Origin: Comamonas fluminis
GTDB lineage: Bacteria; Pseudomonadota; Gammaproteobacteria; Burkholderiales; Burkholderiaceae_C
Assembly (NCBI RefSeq): GCF_019186805.1
Contig: NZ_CP066783.1
Location: forward strand, 1,045,501 to 1,109,500
Length of the DNA: 64,000 nt
Reading direction: 5' to 3'
Shown piece by piece: positions 53,967-63,419 of this stretch (the first letter of the stretch is position 1; the number at the start of each line of letters is the position of its first letter). The notes beneath the pieces were generated by a model, which searched no databases, was not told the DNA's origin, and saw nothing but the letters and a program-made list of their open reading frames with translations. The position numbers and the translations under genes were made by a program.

Positions 53967-54752
53967 TCAGTCTTCCAGACGTCGGCGAAACACCAGACGC
54001 TGCGGGGTGGAGGCAGATTCGGCCAGTGCATAGCCTTCCAGGTCAAACTTGCGCAGGTCGGCCACTTTCCTGGCCTTGTGCTGCACAGCCCAGCGCACCA
54101 TCAGCCCGCGTGCACGCTTGGCGTGAAAACTGATGATTTTGTACTTGCCACCCTTGAAGTCCTCGAACACGCATTCCACGACAGGCGCCTTGAGGGCCTT
54201 GAGGTCCACAGCCTTGAAGTATTCCTGCGAAGCCAAGTTGACCACGATGCGCTCGGCCTCGGGCTGCTCGCTGCTGCGCTCGTTCAGGTAATCGGCAATC
54301 TGGGAGCCCCAGAACTGGTAGAGGTTGCTGCCCTTGGCATTCTGCAGGCGGGTGCCCATTTCCAGGCGGTAGGGCTGCAGCAAGTCCAGCGGGCGCAGCG
54401 CGCCGTACAGGCCGCTGAGGATCACCACATGGTCCTGCGCCCAGTCCAGCTCCTTGGATTTGAGGCTGGCGGCGTTCAGGCCCTCATACACATCACCATT
54501 GAAGGCCAGCACGGCCTGGCGCGAATTCTTGGCAGTGAACTTGGGGCTGAAGGCTTCGTAGCGGCCCACGTTGAGCACGGCCAGCTTGTCGCTGATGCTC
54601 ATGAGCTCAGAAATCTGCTGCGGCGACTTTTCGCGCAGCACTGCGATCAACTCCAGCGGCTGTTTCTTGAAGACGGGCAGCGTGTGGGGCAGATCGGCGG
54701 GGACAGGGCTTTCGTAGTCCAGTGACTTGGCGGGTGAGATCAGAAACAACAT
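53967..54752 (-). CDS. yaaA: peroxide-stress protein YaaA (DUF328)
   Basis: This 261-aa cytoplasmic protein of the YaaA family in E. coli lowers free iron and limits DNA damage during peroxide stress and binds DNA. It starts MLFLISPAKSLDYESP and contains LSDKLA..., VLAFNGDVYEGLNA and YGALRPLDLLQPYRLEMG, which are family hallmarks. The C-terminus carries a basic stretch. The downstream oxygenase gene is 43 bp away on the same strand, so they may be co-transcribed. Confidence 0.95.
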   Translation of the reverse strand: MLFLISPAKSLDYESPVPADLPHTLPVFKKQPLELIAVLREKSPQQISELMSISDKLAVLNVGRYEAFSPKFTAKNSRQAVLAFNGDVYEGLNAASLKSKELDWAQDHVVILSGLYGALRPLDLLQPYRLEMGTRLQNAKGSNLYQFWGSQIADYLNERSSEQPEAERIVVNLASQEYFKAVDLKALKAPVVECVFEDFKGGKYKIISFHAKRARGLMVRWAVQHKARKVADLRKFDLEGYALAESASTPQRLVFRRRLED

Positions 54753-54790
54753 GGCTTGACGCTAACAAATTCAAAAAAGGGGCACAAGAA

Positions 54791-54945
54791 AAAGGGCTCC
54801 CCACTGCGTGTGGTCGCTGCCCTCCGAGAGGGGGATTTTCATCTTGGGGCGGCCCGGCGATGAAAAGGGCTCCCCACGCTCCCCACTGCGCGCGGTCGCA
54901 GTCCCTGCGAGAGGGGGCTTTTCATCCTGGGGCAGCCCGGCGATG
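54791..54945. repeat. two tandem copies of a GC-rich repeat
   Basis: Copy one runs 54791-54862 and copy two 54863-54945. Each begins AAAGGGCTCCCCAC..TGCG, continues with CGAGAGGGGG and TTTTCATC, and ends GGGGC.GCCCGGCGATG. Copy two carries an extra CGCTCCCCAC duplication. Both lie in the 264-bp gap between yaaA and rne. They look like dispersed family-level repeats and not like a mobile element with ends or target duplications. Confidence 0.7.
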
Positions 54946-54994
54946 AAAAAAGGGCCAAGGCCCGTCCACCGAAGTGGACAGCGCCATTGGCCCT
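54946..54994 (-). terminator. strong intrinsic terminator of rne
   Basis: On the minus strand the outer stem AGGGCCAA / TTGGCCCT encloses TGTCCAC-TTCG-GTGGACG, a UUCG-capped helix, and is followed by six T. It lies directly beyond the rne stop codon. Confidence 0.9.
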
Positions 54995-55016
54995 GTTTTG
55001 CCGGAAGGCAGTCTGC

Positions 55017-58000
55017 TTAGGCGTTGTTGCCAGCAGCTTGCTCTTCCTTCTCGAACGGCAGTTGCATCAGGCTCAGATCCTTGCGGGTCTCCACCAGAAT
55101 CAGCGGGCCTTCATCCAGCACCACAGGCGCGGGGCGCTCGCGGGGGATGCGCACAGGCTTGGGCTCGGCAGCAATCGCGGCCTGCACAGCGGCGATCTTG
55201 TCGGCGTCAGAGTTGATCCACTGCAGACCGGAAGCGGCAGCCAGCTCATGCAACTGCGCCAGAGGCAGCTCATAGGCCTGCGCCTTGGGAACGGCAGGGG
55301 CTGCAACTTCCACGACAGCAGGGGCAGCAGCCGGTGTTGCAACTGGTGCAGCAACGGGTGCCACTTCTGCGGCTACAGCAGTAACAGCTGCAACGGCAGT
55401 CACAGGTGCTACGGGCTGAGGCTCTGCCGCCACTGCCACAGGTGCGGCCTGCTGCACAGCAGGAGCAGCGGCTGCGGGTGCTTCTACTTCTGTAGCTGCA
55501 GGCGCTTGCTCAGCATGGGCTTGAGGCGAAACAGCATCAAAGTAGCTGCGGCGGGCAGGCTGCTCGCCAGCTTCTGCGGCAGGGGCTTCCACTGGGGCAG
55601 AGGCCTCGGCTGCTTGCTCAGTAAAGCCTGCTTCGCCAGCTTGGCCGTCACGCGGCGTGCGGTCACGGCGGTCGCGGCCATAGCGGTCACGCGAGCGGCG
55701 CTGACGCTGTTCGCGAGGCTGCTGGTCGCCCTGGGCGTCCTGAGCCTGCGCATCAGAGCCTTCCTGTTGCTCGTTTTGCTGCAAGTTTTCATCTGCCACC
55801 GCTTGCATCACGGGCTGTGCGTCAGCATTGCGGGGCTGGCGCTCGCGGCGGTTGCCGCCTTCATTGCGCTCGCCACGCTCAGCGCGGTCTCCACGTTCTG
55901 CACGGTCGCCGCGCTCACCACGTTCCTGGCGGTTGCGTTCCTGCTTGGGCGCTGCGGCCTGGGCGTTGAACTCCTCGTTGGCGTTCAGCGCGGCTTCTGT
56001 CACCTGGGGCTGACGCTCGTCGCGGCGGTCATTGCGTTCACCACGGTCACGGCGGTTGCCGCGCTCGCCACGTTCCGCACGGTCACCGCGCTCGGGGCGT
56101 TGCTGCTGCTCTGGGCGATCGCCGCGCTGCTGCTGTTCACCGTCGCGGCCGGGGCCGTTGCGGCGGTTGTTGCGGTCACCACGCTCGTTGCGTTCGCCAT
56201 TTGCGCGTTCACCGCGTTCACCGCGTTCGCTGCGATCGCCACGCTCATTGCGCTCACCGCCACGACGGTTGCGGTCACCGCCGCGCTCGCCACGGCCTTC
56301 GCTGCGGCGGCCATCGCGGTTGCCTTCACGCGCTGCTGGGGCTGCTGGCTCTGCCACTGGGGCGGGCGCTGCTACAGGAGCGGGTGCACCAAAGCCGAAC
56401 AGGTTCTTGAGCCAAGCAAAGAAGCCTTGCTCGCGAGCCGCAGGGCGCACTGCAGGTGCGGGTGCTGCGGCAGGCGTGCCTGCCTGTGGGCGCTGCTGGC
56501 GTGGGGGGCGAGGCTCTGCAATCGGGGCAGGTGCATCAGGCAGCACACCCTTGATGACGGGGGTCTGCTTGTTGGTGGGCTCTTGCGAGCGACGGGTCAC
56601 GGTTGCCACGTCTTCGGGCTCATCGGCCAGCTTGTAGCTGGCTTCCATGGTCTCAAGGCGTGTGTCGTCGTGCTTGAGGCGTTCGAGCTTGTAGTGCGGC
56701 GTATCCATGCCCTTGTTGGGCACCATGATGACGTTGACGCGCTGCTTGAGTTCGATCTTGGTGATTTCGCTGCGCTTTTCGTTGAGCAGGAAGGATGCCA
56801 CTTCCACAGGCACCTGGCAGTGCACGGCGGCTGTGTTGTCCTTCATGGACTCTTCCTGAATGATGCGCAGAATTTGCAGCGCGGAAGATTCCGTATCGCG
56901 GATATGGCCGGAGCCGCCGCAACGTGGGCAGTTGATGTGCGCGCCCTCAGACAGAGCGGGCTTGAGGCGCTGGCGGCTCATTTCCATCAGGCCGAACTTG
57001 CTGATAGTGCCAAACTGCACGCGGGCACGGTCCTGGCGCAGCGCATCGCGCAGGCGGTTTTCCACTTCGCGGCGGTTCTTCGACTCTTCCATGTCGATGA
57101 AGTCGATAACGATCAGGCCACCCAGGTCACGCAGACGCATCTGGCGGGCCACTTCGTCGGCGGCCTCCAGGTTGGTGCGGGTGGCGGTTTCCTCGATGTC
57201 GCCGCCCTTGATGGCGCGGGCCGAGTTCACGTCCACGGAAACCAGCGCTTCGGTGTGATCGATCACGATGGCGCCACCAGAAGGCAGGGTCACGGTGCGG
57301 CTGTAGGCCGATTCGATCTGGTGCTCGATCTGGAAGCGGCTGAACAGGGGCGCATCATCGCGGTAGCGCTTGACGCGGGCAGCGTGCTCAGGCATCACAT
57401 GCGCCATGAACTGCTGGGCCTGTTCGTAGATGTCATCGGTGTCGATCAGGATGTCGCCGATGTCATTGTTGAAATAGTCGCGGATGGCGCGAATCACCAG
57501 GCTGGATTCCTGATAGATCAGGAAAGCGCCCTTGGAAGCCTTGGCAGCGCCGTCAATGGCGTTCCACAGCTTGAGCAGGTAGTTCAAGTCCCACTGCAGC
57601 TCGGGCGCAGTGCGGCCAATACCGGCGGTGCGCGCAATGATGGACATACCCTTGGGGTATTCCAGCTGGTCCATCGCTTCCTTGAGCTCGGCGCGGTCTT
57701 CGCCCTCGATGCGGCGCGAAACGCCACCGCCACGGGGGTTGTTGGGCATCAGCACCACATAGCGGCCAGCCAGCGAGATGAAGGTGGTCAGGGCGGCACC
57801 CTTGTTGCCACGCTCTTCTTTTTCGACCTGAACAATCAGTTCCTGGCCTTCGCGGATCACATCGTTGATGCGAGCCTGGCTGGGCGAGACGCCTTCGGCA
57901 AAGTATTGCTTGGAGATTTCCTTGAAAGGCAGGAAGCCGTGGCGGTCTTCACCGTAGTCCACAAAGCAGGCTTCAAGGGAGGGCTCTACACGGGTGACAA

Positions 58001-58133
58001 CGGCCTTGTAGATATTGCCTTTGCGTTGTTCGCGACCTTCGATTTCGATCTCGTAGTCCAGCAGCTTCTGGCCGTCCACAATGGCCAGGCGGCGTTCTTC
58101 AGACTGCGTCGCGTTAATCAGCATCCGTTTCAT
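55017..58133 (-). CDS. rne: ribonuclease E
   Basis: This 1038-aa endoribonuclease is the core of the RNA degradosome. It cleaves mRNA and processes rRNA and tRNA. The N-terminal catalytic half has an S1 domain ([21 protein letters not shown]), the 5'-sensor region, DNase I-like metal residues in [14 protein letters not shown] and [10 protein letters not shown], and the Zn-link [11 protein letters not shown]. The C-terminal half is disordered: an Arg/Glu/Gly-rich stretch (repeats of [10 protein letters not shown]) for RNA binding, then an Ala/Pro/Val-rich region. A final conserved-looking block (ALILVETR-like) ends in AAGNNA. The rich repeat stretch explains the long false open frame on the plus strand. 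The leader carries hairpins (58161-58218). Confidence 0.97.
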   Translation of the reverse strand: MKRMLINATQSEERRLAIVDGQKLLDYEIEIEGREQRKGNIYKAVVTRVEPSLEACFVDYGEDRHGFLPFKEISKQYFAEGVSPSQARINDVIREGQELIVQVEKEERGNKGAALTTFISLAGRYVVLMPNNPRGGGVSRRIEGEDRAELKEAMDQLEYPKGMSIIARTAGIGRTAPELQWDLNYLLKLWNAIDGAAKASKGAFLIYQESSLVIRAIRDYFNNDIGDILIDTDDIYEQAQQFMAHVMPEHAARVKRYRDDAPLFSRFQIEHQIESAYSRTVTLPSGGAIVIDHTEALVSVDVNSARAIKGGDIEETATRTNLEAADEVARQMRLRDLGGLIVIDFIDMEESKNRREVENRLRDALRQDRARVQFGTISKFGLMEMSRQRLKPALSEGAHINCPRCGGSGHIRDTESSALQILRIIQEESMKDNTAAVHCQVPVEVASFLLNEKRSEITKIELKQRVNVIMVPNKGMDTPHYKLERLKHDDTRLETMEASYKLADEPEDVATVTRRSQEPTNKQTPVIKGVLPDAPAPIAEPRPPRQQRPQAGTPAAAPAPAVRPAAREQGFFAWLKNLFGFGAPAPVAAPAPVAEPAAPAAREGNRDGRRSEGRGERGGDRNRRGGERNERGDRSERGERGERANGERNERGDRNNRRNGPGRDGEQQQRGDRPEQQQRPERGDRAERGERGNRRDRGERNDRRDERQPQVTEAALNANEEFNAQAAAPKQERNRQERGERGDRAERGDRAERGERNEGGNRRERQPRNADAQPVMQAVADENLQQNEQQEGSDAQAQDAQGDQQPREQRQRRSRDRYGRDRRDRTPRDGQAGEAGFTEQAAEASAPVEAPAAEAGEQPARRSYFDAVSPQAHAEQAPAATEVEAPAAAAPAVQQAAPVAVAAEPQPVAPVTAVAAVTAVAAEVAPVAAPVATPAAAPAVVEVAAPAVPKAQAYELPLAQLHELAAASGLQWINSDADKIAAVQAAIAAEPKPVRIPRERPAPVVLDEGPLILVETRKDLSLMQLPFEKEEQAAGNNA

Positions 58134-58695
58134 GATGCACTTCCTTTATTCGTTTTATGGGGCGCGCCGGTCATGGCACATGCCATCAGACCAACGCGCC
58201 TTTGACTGGTAATCAAAGACAGGCTCAACAGGAGCCAGGATGCCAGACGGACGCGTTGAAACGAATGAGGAATCGGGGGCGGTACAGGGCTGCGCTACTG
58301 GCCTGGAATCAAGTCAGCAGCGGAGGTACAGGCCGGGGGACGAGCGGGAGGGGACGCGCATGCAAGCGAGGAACAAAAGAGGCTGAGGCGCGTGCCAGGG
58401 AGGTGGGTGGTCTTTCGTGGACATGGCTTTCCCCGGCCGCAAGTCTTGTCTTGCTCCAGAGATTGATCATCCAAGTCCAAAAAATCCACATGCTCGTTGT
58501 GATTCACCAGCAGTTGCAGGCGGCTTTGGCCTGGGACAACTGCCGGGATGAGATTCCGTATCAGTGTTTCAATTTGTCAGCCTTTGCCAGTATTTCGCAG
58601 GCGGCTGCAGCGCTTCGGGCTGCAGTTTGCGTGCGCAAAACTGACGGGCATCGACCTGCCTGTGCGGTGGGAAATGGTTGTTTGGACTAAACTCC
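58134..58695. other. 562-bp divergent leader region of rne and rluC
   Basis: No gene is found here. Next to the rne start codon lie an AAGGAAG ribosome-binding site and two hairpins described separately. Farther on the region is GC-rich (58260-58440) and then more balanced near rluC. It must hold both promoters, but I could not fix hexamers with confidence. Short frames across it lack ribosome-binding sites and family features. Confidence 0.55.
58161..58218 (-). promoter_or_regulatory. tandem hairpins in the rne 5' leader
   Basis: The first stem-loop (58161-58200) has arms GGCGCG / CGCGCC, GGTC / GACC and ATGGCA / TGCCAT with a 2-nt loop and small bulges. The second (58200-58218) is CTTTGA / TCAAAG with a 7-nt loop. 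They end 28 nt before the start codon on the minus strand. RNase E in E. coli controls its own mRNA through leader hairpins, and these may do the same. Confidence 0.6.
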
Positions 58696-59736
58696 ATGCG
58701 AATCAACCACTTACAACTAAGCTCGGCACAGGTGAAACACATTATAGAGGGCAAACCGGCACAGGACCGGTCCCAGAATACAGCCGCAGCCTCTGTGCGG
58801 CTCTTAGAAGTCGATGCCGACTCCGCTGGACAGCGTCTGGACAACTTTCTGATGCGCCATCTCAAGGGCGTTCCTAAAACCCATGTCTATCGCATCATTC
58901 GCAGTGGCGAAGTGCGCATCAACAAAGGGCGCGTGAGCGCCGAGACCCGTGTTCAGCCCGGCGATATCGTGCGCCTTCCGCCCGTTCGGATTTCCGAAAA
59001 AGTGGCTGAAAAAGCGGAGCGTCCTGCACCTGCTAAGGACTTTCCCGCCCTGTTGGAAGATGAATACATGGTGGCGCTGTCCAAACCGGCGGGTGTGGCC
59101 GTGCATGGCGGCTCAGGTGTGAGCTTTGGCGTCATCGAGCAGATGCGTCAGGCGCGGCCTGAATCCAAGTTTCTGGAGCTGGTGCACCGCCTGGATCGCG
59201 AGACCTCGGGCATTTTGCTGGTGGCCAAGAAGCGCACGGCGCTGATCAATCTGCAGGACCAGTTCCGCGAGCGTGAGACGGGCAAGACCTATCTGGCGCT
59301 GGTGCAGGGGGTATGGCCTGGCAATAAAAAGGTCATTGACTCGCCGCTGCACAAATATCTGCTGCCCGATGGAGAGCGCCGAGTGCGCGTCACCACGCCG
59401 GAAGACCCGGATGGTATGCGCTCCATCACGCTGGTCAAGGTGCGCAAGCAGTTCGAGCCACGCCCCATGGAAGGCTTGCCTGCCATGAGCCTGCTGGAGG
59501 TGACCATCAAGACCGGGCGCACGCACCAGATTCGCGTGCACCTTTCGTCGCAAGGCCACCCCATTGTGGGCGACGACAAATATGGTGATTTTGATCTCAA
59601 CCGTCGTGTGCAAAAGCATGGTCTGAAACGCATGTTCCTGCATGCATGGCGGCTACAGTTCAATCATCCTGCCAGCGGAGAGCGCGTGGAGCTGCGTGCC
59701 GAGCTGCCGCCCGAGCTGGCAGATTTTGTGAACTGA
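58696..59736 (+). CDS. rluC: 23S rRNA pseudouridine synthase RluC
   Basis: This 346-aa synthase is of the RluA family and makes pseudouridines in 23S rRNA (955, 2504 and 2580 in E. coli). I use the ATG at 58696 (MRINHLQLSSAQVKHIIEGK). An S4-like domain follows (residues 45-110, AGQRLDNFLMRHLKGVPKTHVYRIIRSGEVRIN). The catalytic motif is ELVHRLDRETSGILLVAK with the essential Asp, and TGRTHQIRVHLSSQGHPIVGDDKYG is the second motif. It is divergent from rne, an arrangement common in proteobacteria, and begins a run of co-directional genes. Confidence 0.95.
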   Translation: MRINHLQLSSAQVKHIIEGKPAQDRSQNTAAASVRLLEVDADSAGQRLDNFLMRHLKGVPKTHVYRIIRSGEVRINKGRVSAETRVQPGDIVRLPPVRISEKVAEKAERPAPAKDFPALLEDEYMVALSKPAGVAVHGGSGVSFGVIEQMRQARPESKFLELVHRLDRETSGILLVAKKRTALINLQDQFRERETGKTYLALVQGVWPGNKKVIDSPLHKYLLPDGERRVRVTTPEDPDGMRSITLVKVRKQFEPRPMEGLPAMSLLEVTIKTGRTHQIRVHLSSQGHPIVGDDKYGDFDLNRRVQKHGLKRMFLHAWRLQFNHPASGERVELRAELPPELADFVN

Positions 59737-59746
59737 CAAGGCTTTC

Positions 59747-60442
59747 ATGACTACTGAAAATCATGGCGAAAACTATAGCGAGCAGCGCCCGCGCCGCTTC
59801 GATTTGATCGCTTTTGACTGGGATGGAACGGTAGCCGATTCCACCGCCATCATCACGCGCAGCATTCAGGAGGCTGTGCGCGATGTGGGCGGCACCGTGC
59901 CCAGCGATGAGCAGGCTGCCTATGTGATTGGCATGGCGCTGATGCCCGCACTGGCCCGTGCCGCACCCGATGTGCCGCCCGAGAAATATCCCGAGCTGGG
60001 CAATCGCTATCGCCATCATTTCTTCAAGCATCAAGACGATATTTGCCTGTTTGACGGCATCTTGCCGCTGCTGGGCGACTTGCGCAGCCGTGGTCATTGG
60101 TTGACGGTGGCCACGGGCAAGAGCCGCATGGGGCTCAATCAGGCACTGAAAGACCCGCAACTCAAGGGCATGTTTGACGGCTCGCGCACGGCAGATGAAA
60201 CCGCAGGCAAGCCCAGCCCGCTGATGCTGCATGAGCTGATGGCCGAGTTTGGCGCAGAACCAGAGCGCACGCTGATGATTGGCGACACCACGCATGACCT
60301 ACAGATGGCTGTGAACGCCGGCTGCCCTTGCGTGGGGGTTTCTTATGGCGCCCATCCCCCAGATAGCTTTGGCCAGTTCAACCCGCTGTTTGTGGCCGAA
60401 TCTGCCCGCGAGCTGCACCTGTGGCTGGCAGCCAACGCCTGA
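59747..60442 (+). CDS. HAD-IA family phosphatase (Gph-like)
   Basis: This 231-aa haloacid-dehalogenase-type phosphatase is encoded 10 bp after rluC. The motifs are intact: I, FDWDGTVADSTAII; II, LTVATGKSRMG; III, K in GKPSPLML; IV, MIGDTTHDLQMAVNAGC. Phosphoglycolate or another small phosphoester is the usual substrate for this branch. It lies in a conserved betaproteobacterial cluster (rluC-HAD-Rieske-sppA) and is probably co-transcribed with its neighbours. Confidence 0.92.
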   Translation: MTTENHGENYSEQRPRRFDLIAFDWDGTVADSTAIITRSIQEAVRDVGGTVPSDEQAAYVIGMALMPALARAAPDVPPEKYPELGNRYRHHFFKHQDDICLFDGILPLLGDLRSRGHWLTVATGKSRMGLNQALKDPQLKGMFDGSRTADETAGKPSPLMLHELMAEFGAEPERTLMIGDTTHDLQMAVNAGCPCVGVSYGAHPPDSFGQFNPLFVAESARELHLWLAANA

Positions 60443-60452
60443 GGACCCTGCA

Positions 60453-60818
60453 ATGACCGACGCTGTAGAGCTGTGCGCCAGTGCCGATCTGGTTGATGGC
60501 GGCAAGGCTGTGGCCTTTGACGTGAGCTATGCGGGCCAGCTTAGCCGTGCGTTTGCCATTCGTTATGAAGGGCAGGTGCATGCCTATCTGAACCGCTGCA
60601 GCCATGTGCCCATGGAAATGGATTACCAAGAAGGCCAGTTCTTTGACGATACCGGGCGCTGGCTGTTGTGTTCTACCCACGGTGCAGCCTACGAGCCTGA
60701 TAGCGGCGCCTGCGCTGGCGGGCCATGTCGTGGTGGTTTGGTGAAAATCAAACTCTCTGAAAGCAATGGCGTGGTGCACTGGCATACTGGACTGCAACTG
60801 AAATCTGTCGAGTTTTGA
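60453..60818 (+). CDS. Rieske [2Fe-2S] ferredoxin-like protein
   Basis: This is a 121-aa small soluble Rieske protein. The cluster ligands are C49/H51 (NRCSHVPM) and C73/H76 (LLCSTHGAAY), the normal C-x-H and C-x2-H pair. An extra CAGGPCRGG follows the second box. The start at 60453 lies 10 bp after the HAD stop. It probably carries electrons, but its partner oxygenase or reductase is not evident. Confidence 0.93.
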   Translation: MTDAVELCASADLVDGGKAVAFDVSYAGQLSRAFAIRYEGQVHAYLNRCSHVPMEMDYQEGQFFDDTGRWLLCSTHGAAYEPDSGACAGGPCRGGLVKIKLSESNGVVHWHTGLQLKSVEF

Positions 60819-60819
60819 G

Positions 60820-61896
60820 ATGAGTTCCCCAAACAATCCAGACAATAACAACCCCGAGCAGCCGGTTACCCCGGGCGCAGACCTGTGGTCCAAGGCGGCC
60901 GCTCCGGCTGCGCCTGCTGCCTCCCCGGCCTCTGCAGCCTCTGCACCCGGCGGCGCAGCAAGTGGCGCGGCAGGCTGGGAGCGTGACGTGCTTGAGAAGC
61001 TGGTTTTCGCCTCGCTGAGCGAGCAGCGTGCAGCGCGCCGCTGGCGCCTTTACAACCGCTTGCTGTGGACGGCGGTGGTACTGCTGGTGATGTGGGTGGT
61101 TTTCTTCAAGGACACCACTGCCAAGACCAGCACATCCCCGCACACGGCAGTGGTGGAAATCAAGGGTGAAATTGCCTCGGGAGCGGACGCCAGTGCCGAG
61201 TTCGTGGTGGCCGCCATGCGCAGCGCCTTTGAGGACACAGGTTCTCGTGCGGTCGTGCTGCTGATCAACTCACCGGGCGGCAGCCCTGTGCAGGCCGGCA
61301 TCATCAATGATGAGATGACACGCCTCAAAGCCAAGTACAACAAGCCTCTGTATGCGGTGGTTGAGGAGTCCTGCGCCTCTGCGGCCTACTACATCGCTTC
61401 TGCTGCGGATGAGATCTTCGTGGACAAGGCCAGCATCGTCGGCAGCATTGGCGTGCTGATGGATGGCTTTGGCTTCACCGGCGTGATGGAAAAAGTCGGC
61501 GTGGAGCGCCGCCTGCTGACTGCGGGTGAGAACAAAGGTTTCCTGGATCCGTTCAGCCCTATGTCCGAGCAGCAAAAGGAATATGCCCACACCATGCTGG
61601 AGCAGATTCACCAGCAGTTCATCGGCGTGGTGAAAAAAGGCCGTGGCACAAAGCTCAAGGAAACGCCGGAAATGTTCAGTGGGCTGTTCTGGACCGGCCA
61701 GCAAGCCGTGGACATGGGTCTGGCTGACAAGTTGGGCAGCCTGGACTATGTGGCCCGCGAAGTGGTCAAGGCCGAAGAAGTCATCGACTACACCCGTCGC
61801 GACAATATGGCCGAACGCCTGGCCAAGAAGTTTGGCGCGGCGGTGGGTGCTGGCTCGGTGCAGGCGGTGCGCAGTCTGGCTCCCAGTATTCGCTGA
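60820..61896 (+). CDS. sppA: S49-family signal-peptide peptidase (SppA-like)
   Basis: This 358-aa membrane-anchored protease of the half-length SppA type is encoded directly after the Rieske gene, with 1 bp between them. An Ala/Pro-rich cytoplasmic segment is followed by one helix (about residues 79-96). The catalytic fold then follows: NSPGGSPVQAG, S187 in EESCASAAYYIASAADEI, GSIGVLMDGFGF and K239 in TAGENKGFLDPF, consistent with a Ser-Lys dyad. It likely degrades cleaved signal peptides in the membrane. Confidence 0.92.
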   Translation: MSSPNNPDNNNPEQPVTPGADLWSKAAAPAAPAASPASAASAPGGAASGAAGWERDVLEKLVFASLSEQRAARRWRLYNRLLWTAVVLLVMWVVFFKDTTAKTSTSPHTAVVEIKGEIASGADASAEFVVAAMRSAFEDTGSRAVVLLINSPGGSPVQAGIINDEMTRLKAKYNKPLYAVVEESCASAAYYIASAADEIFVDKASIVGSIGVLMDGFGFTGVMEKVGVERRLLTAGENKGFLDPFSPMSEQQKEYAHTMLEQIHQQFIGVVKKGRGTKLKETPEMFSGLFWTGQQAVDMGLADKLGSLDYVAREVVKAEEVIDYTRRDNMAERLAKKFGAAVGAGSVQAVRSLAPSIR

Positions 61897-61953
61897 TGCA
61901 AGGTCAGATAGCCCTCAAGCCCCGATAGATCAAGCGCTGGATGCTATCAAATA

Positions 61954-61985
61954 AAAAGCCCGCTCTTTCAGGAGCGGGCTTTTTT
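61954..61985. terminator. bidirectional terminator between sppA and the RsmI-like gene
   Basis: The stem AGCCCGCTC / GAGCGGGCT is flanked by A5 and T6. A repeat-like GATAG..CAAGCGCTGG..CTATC element (61924-61948) lies just before it. Confidence 0.93.
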
Positions 61986-62000
61986 CATATGGCCGACTTT

Positions 62001-62789
62001 TTATCGGCCAATCGAGAATACGACTGGCGTGCGATTGTCTGGCGGTGCATTGCGCTGGCGCCATTCGCGCACCAGATGGCTTTCAATGCGGGCGGTTTCC
62101 AGCGTCAGCCCGCTGGCCAGTGCCAGGCGGGTATTGGGTTGCAATGTCTGCAGCAAGGCCTGCCACAGGGCGGCGTTGCGGTAAGGCGTTTCGATGAACT
62201 GTTGGGTCTGGCCGTGGCGCAGCGCCAGGCTCTCCAGTTCCTTGATGCGGGCGGTGCGTTCAGAGCCATCCTGTGGCACATAACCAACAAACGCAAAATT
62301 TTGCCCATTGAGGCCGCTGGCCGCCAGGCCCAGCAGCAGCGAGACCGGGCCAACCAGGGGCACCACGCGAATGCCTAGATCATGAGCGGCGCGCACGATG
62401 GAGCTACCGGGGTCGGCCACTGCGGGCATGCCGGCTTCACTGATAAGACCCATGTCCTGACCCGCCAGCGCGGGTGCCAGCAGTGGTTTGGGGTCGAAAA
62501 CAGCACCGCCCTTGTTGCCGTGGTCCCCTTTTTTATGGGCTTCGCGGGGCAGTTCGGCAATGTTCTGGGCCTGGATGGGCGCCGCCAGTGGAAACAGGGC
62601 GTCAATGCGCTTGAGATAGGCGCGAGCCGTCTTGGCGTTCTCGCTGATCCAGTGCGTCAGCAATGCGGCGCGGCGCAGTGTGCCCTCGGGCAGTACTTCG
62701 GTTAGTGCCGTCTGGCTATCGCAGCCAAAATCGAGTGGAGCCGGTACCAGATAAAGAGTGCCTGCTTTGTTATTGGTAGCGGATGTCAT
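62001..62789 (-). CDS. RsmI-like SAM-dependent methyltransferase
   Basis: This 262-aa protein of the tetrapyrrole-methylase/RsmI superfamily begins TLYLVPAPLDFG, has GLISEAGMPAVADPGSSIV in the SAM region, and VVPLVGPVSLLLGLAASGLNGQNFAFVGYVP, all as in RsmI (16S rRNA C1402 2'-O-methylase). It differs from true RsmI by the absence of the C-terminal NRCE-like domain and by a Lys/Gly-rich insertion near residue 88. It is a paralogue common next to maf in Burkholderiales. It overlaps the maf gene by four bases. Confidence 0.88.
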   Translation of the reverse strand: MTSATNNKAGTLYLVPAPLDFGCDSQTALTEVLPEGTLRRAALLTHWISENAKTARAYLKRIDALFPLAAPIQAQNIAELPREAHKKGDHGNKGGAVFDPKPLLAPALAGQDMGLISEAGMPAVADPGSSIVRAAHDLGIRVVPLVGPVSLLLGLAASGLNGQNFAFVGYVPQDGSERTARIKELESLALRHGQTQQFIETPYRNAALWQALLQTLQPNTRLALASGLTLETARIESHLVREWRQRNAPPDNRTPVVFSIGR

Positions 62790-63394
62790 GGCAGAACCAC
62801 TCCCGCTGCGCGCAGCAGCTGACAGGTGCGAATCAGCGGCAGCCCAATCAGTGCGGTGGGGTCGTTGCTGACGATGGCGTCCAGCAGCGCAATGCCCAGG
62901 CCTTCACTCTTGGCCGAGCCTGCACAGTCATAGGGCTGCTCGGCACGCAGATAGCGTTCGATCTCGGCATCGTTCAGTTCGCGAAAGCGCACCTGCACGG
63001 TCACCACGCTGGATTCCATAAAGCCGGATTCGCTGCAGACCACGCAGACGCCAGTGTGGAAATTCATCTGGCGACCACTCATCTGGCGCAATTGCTCGGT
63101 TGCGCGCTCGTGGGTGCCGGGTTTGGACAGGGGCTGACCATCAAGCTCTGGAACCTGATCGGAGCCAATCACGATGGCGCCGGGGTGAAGCTGGGCAACC
63201 GCCTGCGCCTTGGCGCGGGCCAGGCGCAGGCTCAGGTCATAAGGCGTTTCACCGGACAGAGGGGTTTCATCCACTTCCGGGGAGACCGTTTCAAATGGCA
63301 GTTGCAGGCGGCTGAGCAGCTCACGTCGATAGCGAGAGGTGGAGCCGAGGATCAATGGACGCATGAGTCGTCCGGTAATCAAGGATTCGGGCAT
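62786..63394 (-). CDS. yceF: Maf-family nucleotide pyrophosphatase, YceF type
   Basis: This 202-aa housecleaning enzyme of the Maf/YceF branch hydrolyses m7GTP and similar altered nucleotides. Motifs are ILGSTSRYRRELL at the start, EVDETPLSGE and VIGSDQVPELDGQPLSKPG. The start could also be the inner ATG at 63364, which fits E. coli YceF more closely. It is divergent from yceD (26 bp between the start codons with the start used here) and coupled by a four-base overlap to the RsmI-like gene. Confidence 0.93.
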   Translation of the reverse strand: MPESLITGRLMRPLILGSTSRYRRELLSRLQLPFETVSPEVDETPLSGETPYDLSLRLARAKAQAVAQLHPGAIVIGSDQVPELDGQPLSKPGTHERATEQLRQMSGRQMNFHTGVCVVCSESGFMESSVVTVQVRFRELNDAEIERYLRAEQPYDCAGSAKSEGLGIALLDAIVSNDPTALIGLPLIRTCQLLRAAGVVLP

Positions 63395-63419
63395 GGCGGG
63401 ATTCTCTTACACTGGCTGC

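Noticed and set aside
51937..54945. Insertion sequence or CRISPR in the repetitive gaps
   Set aside because: Repeats are few, palindromic and without spacers of constant length; no transposase gene or target duplication is found.
54987..58205. 1072-aa open frame antisense to rne
   Set aside because: It is full of Ala/Thr/Val and Cys/Gly runs that mirror the Arg/Glu-rich repeats of RNase E; no ribosome-binding site or domain is visible.
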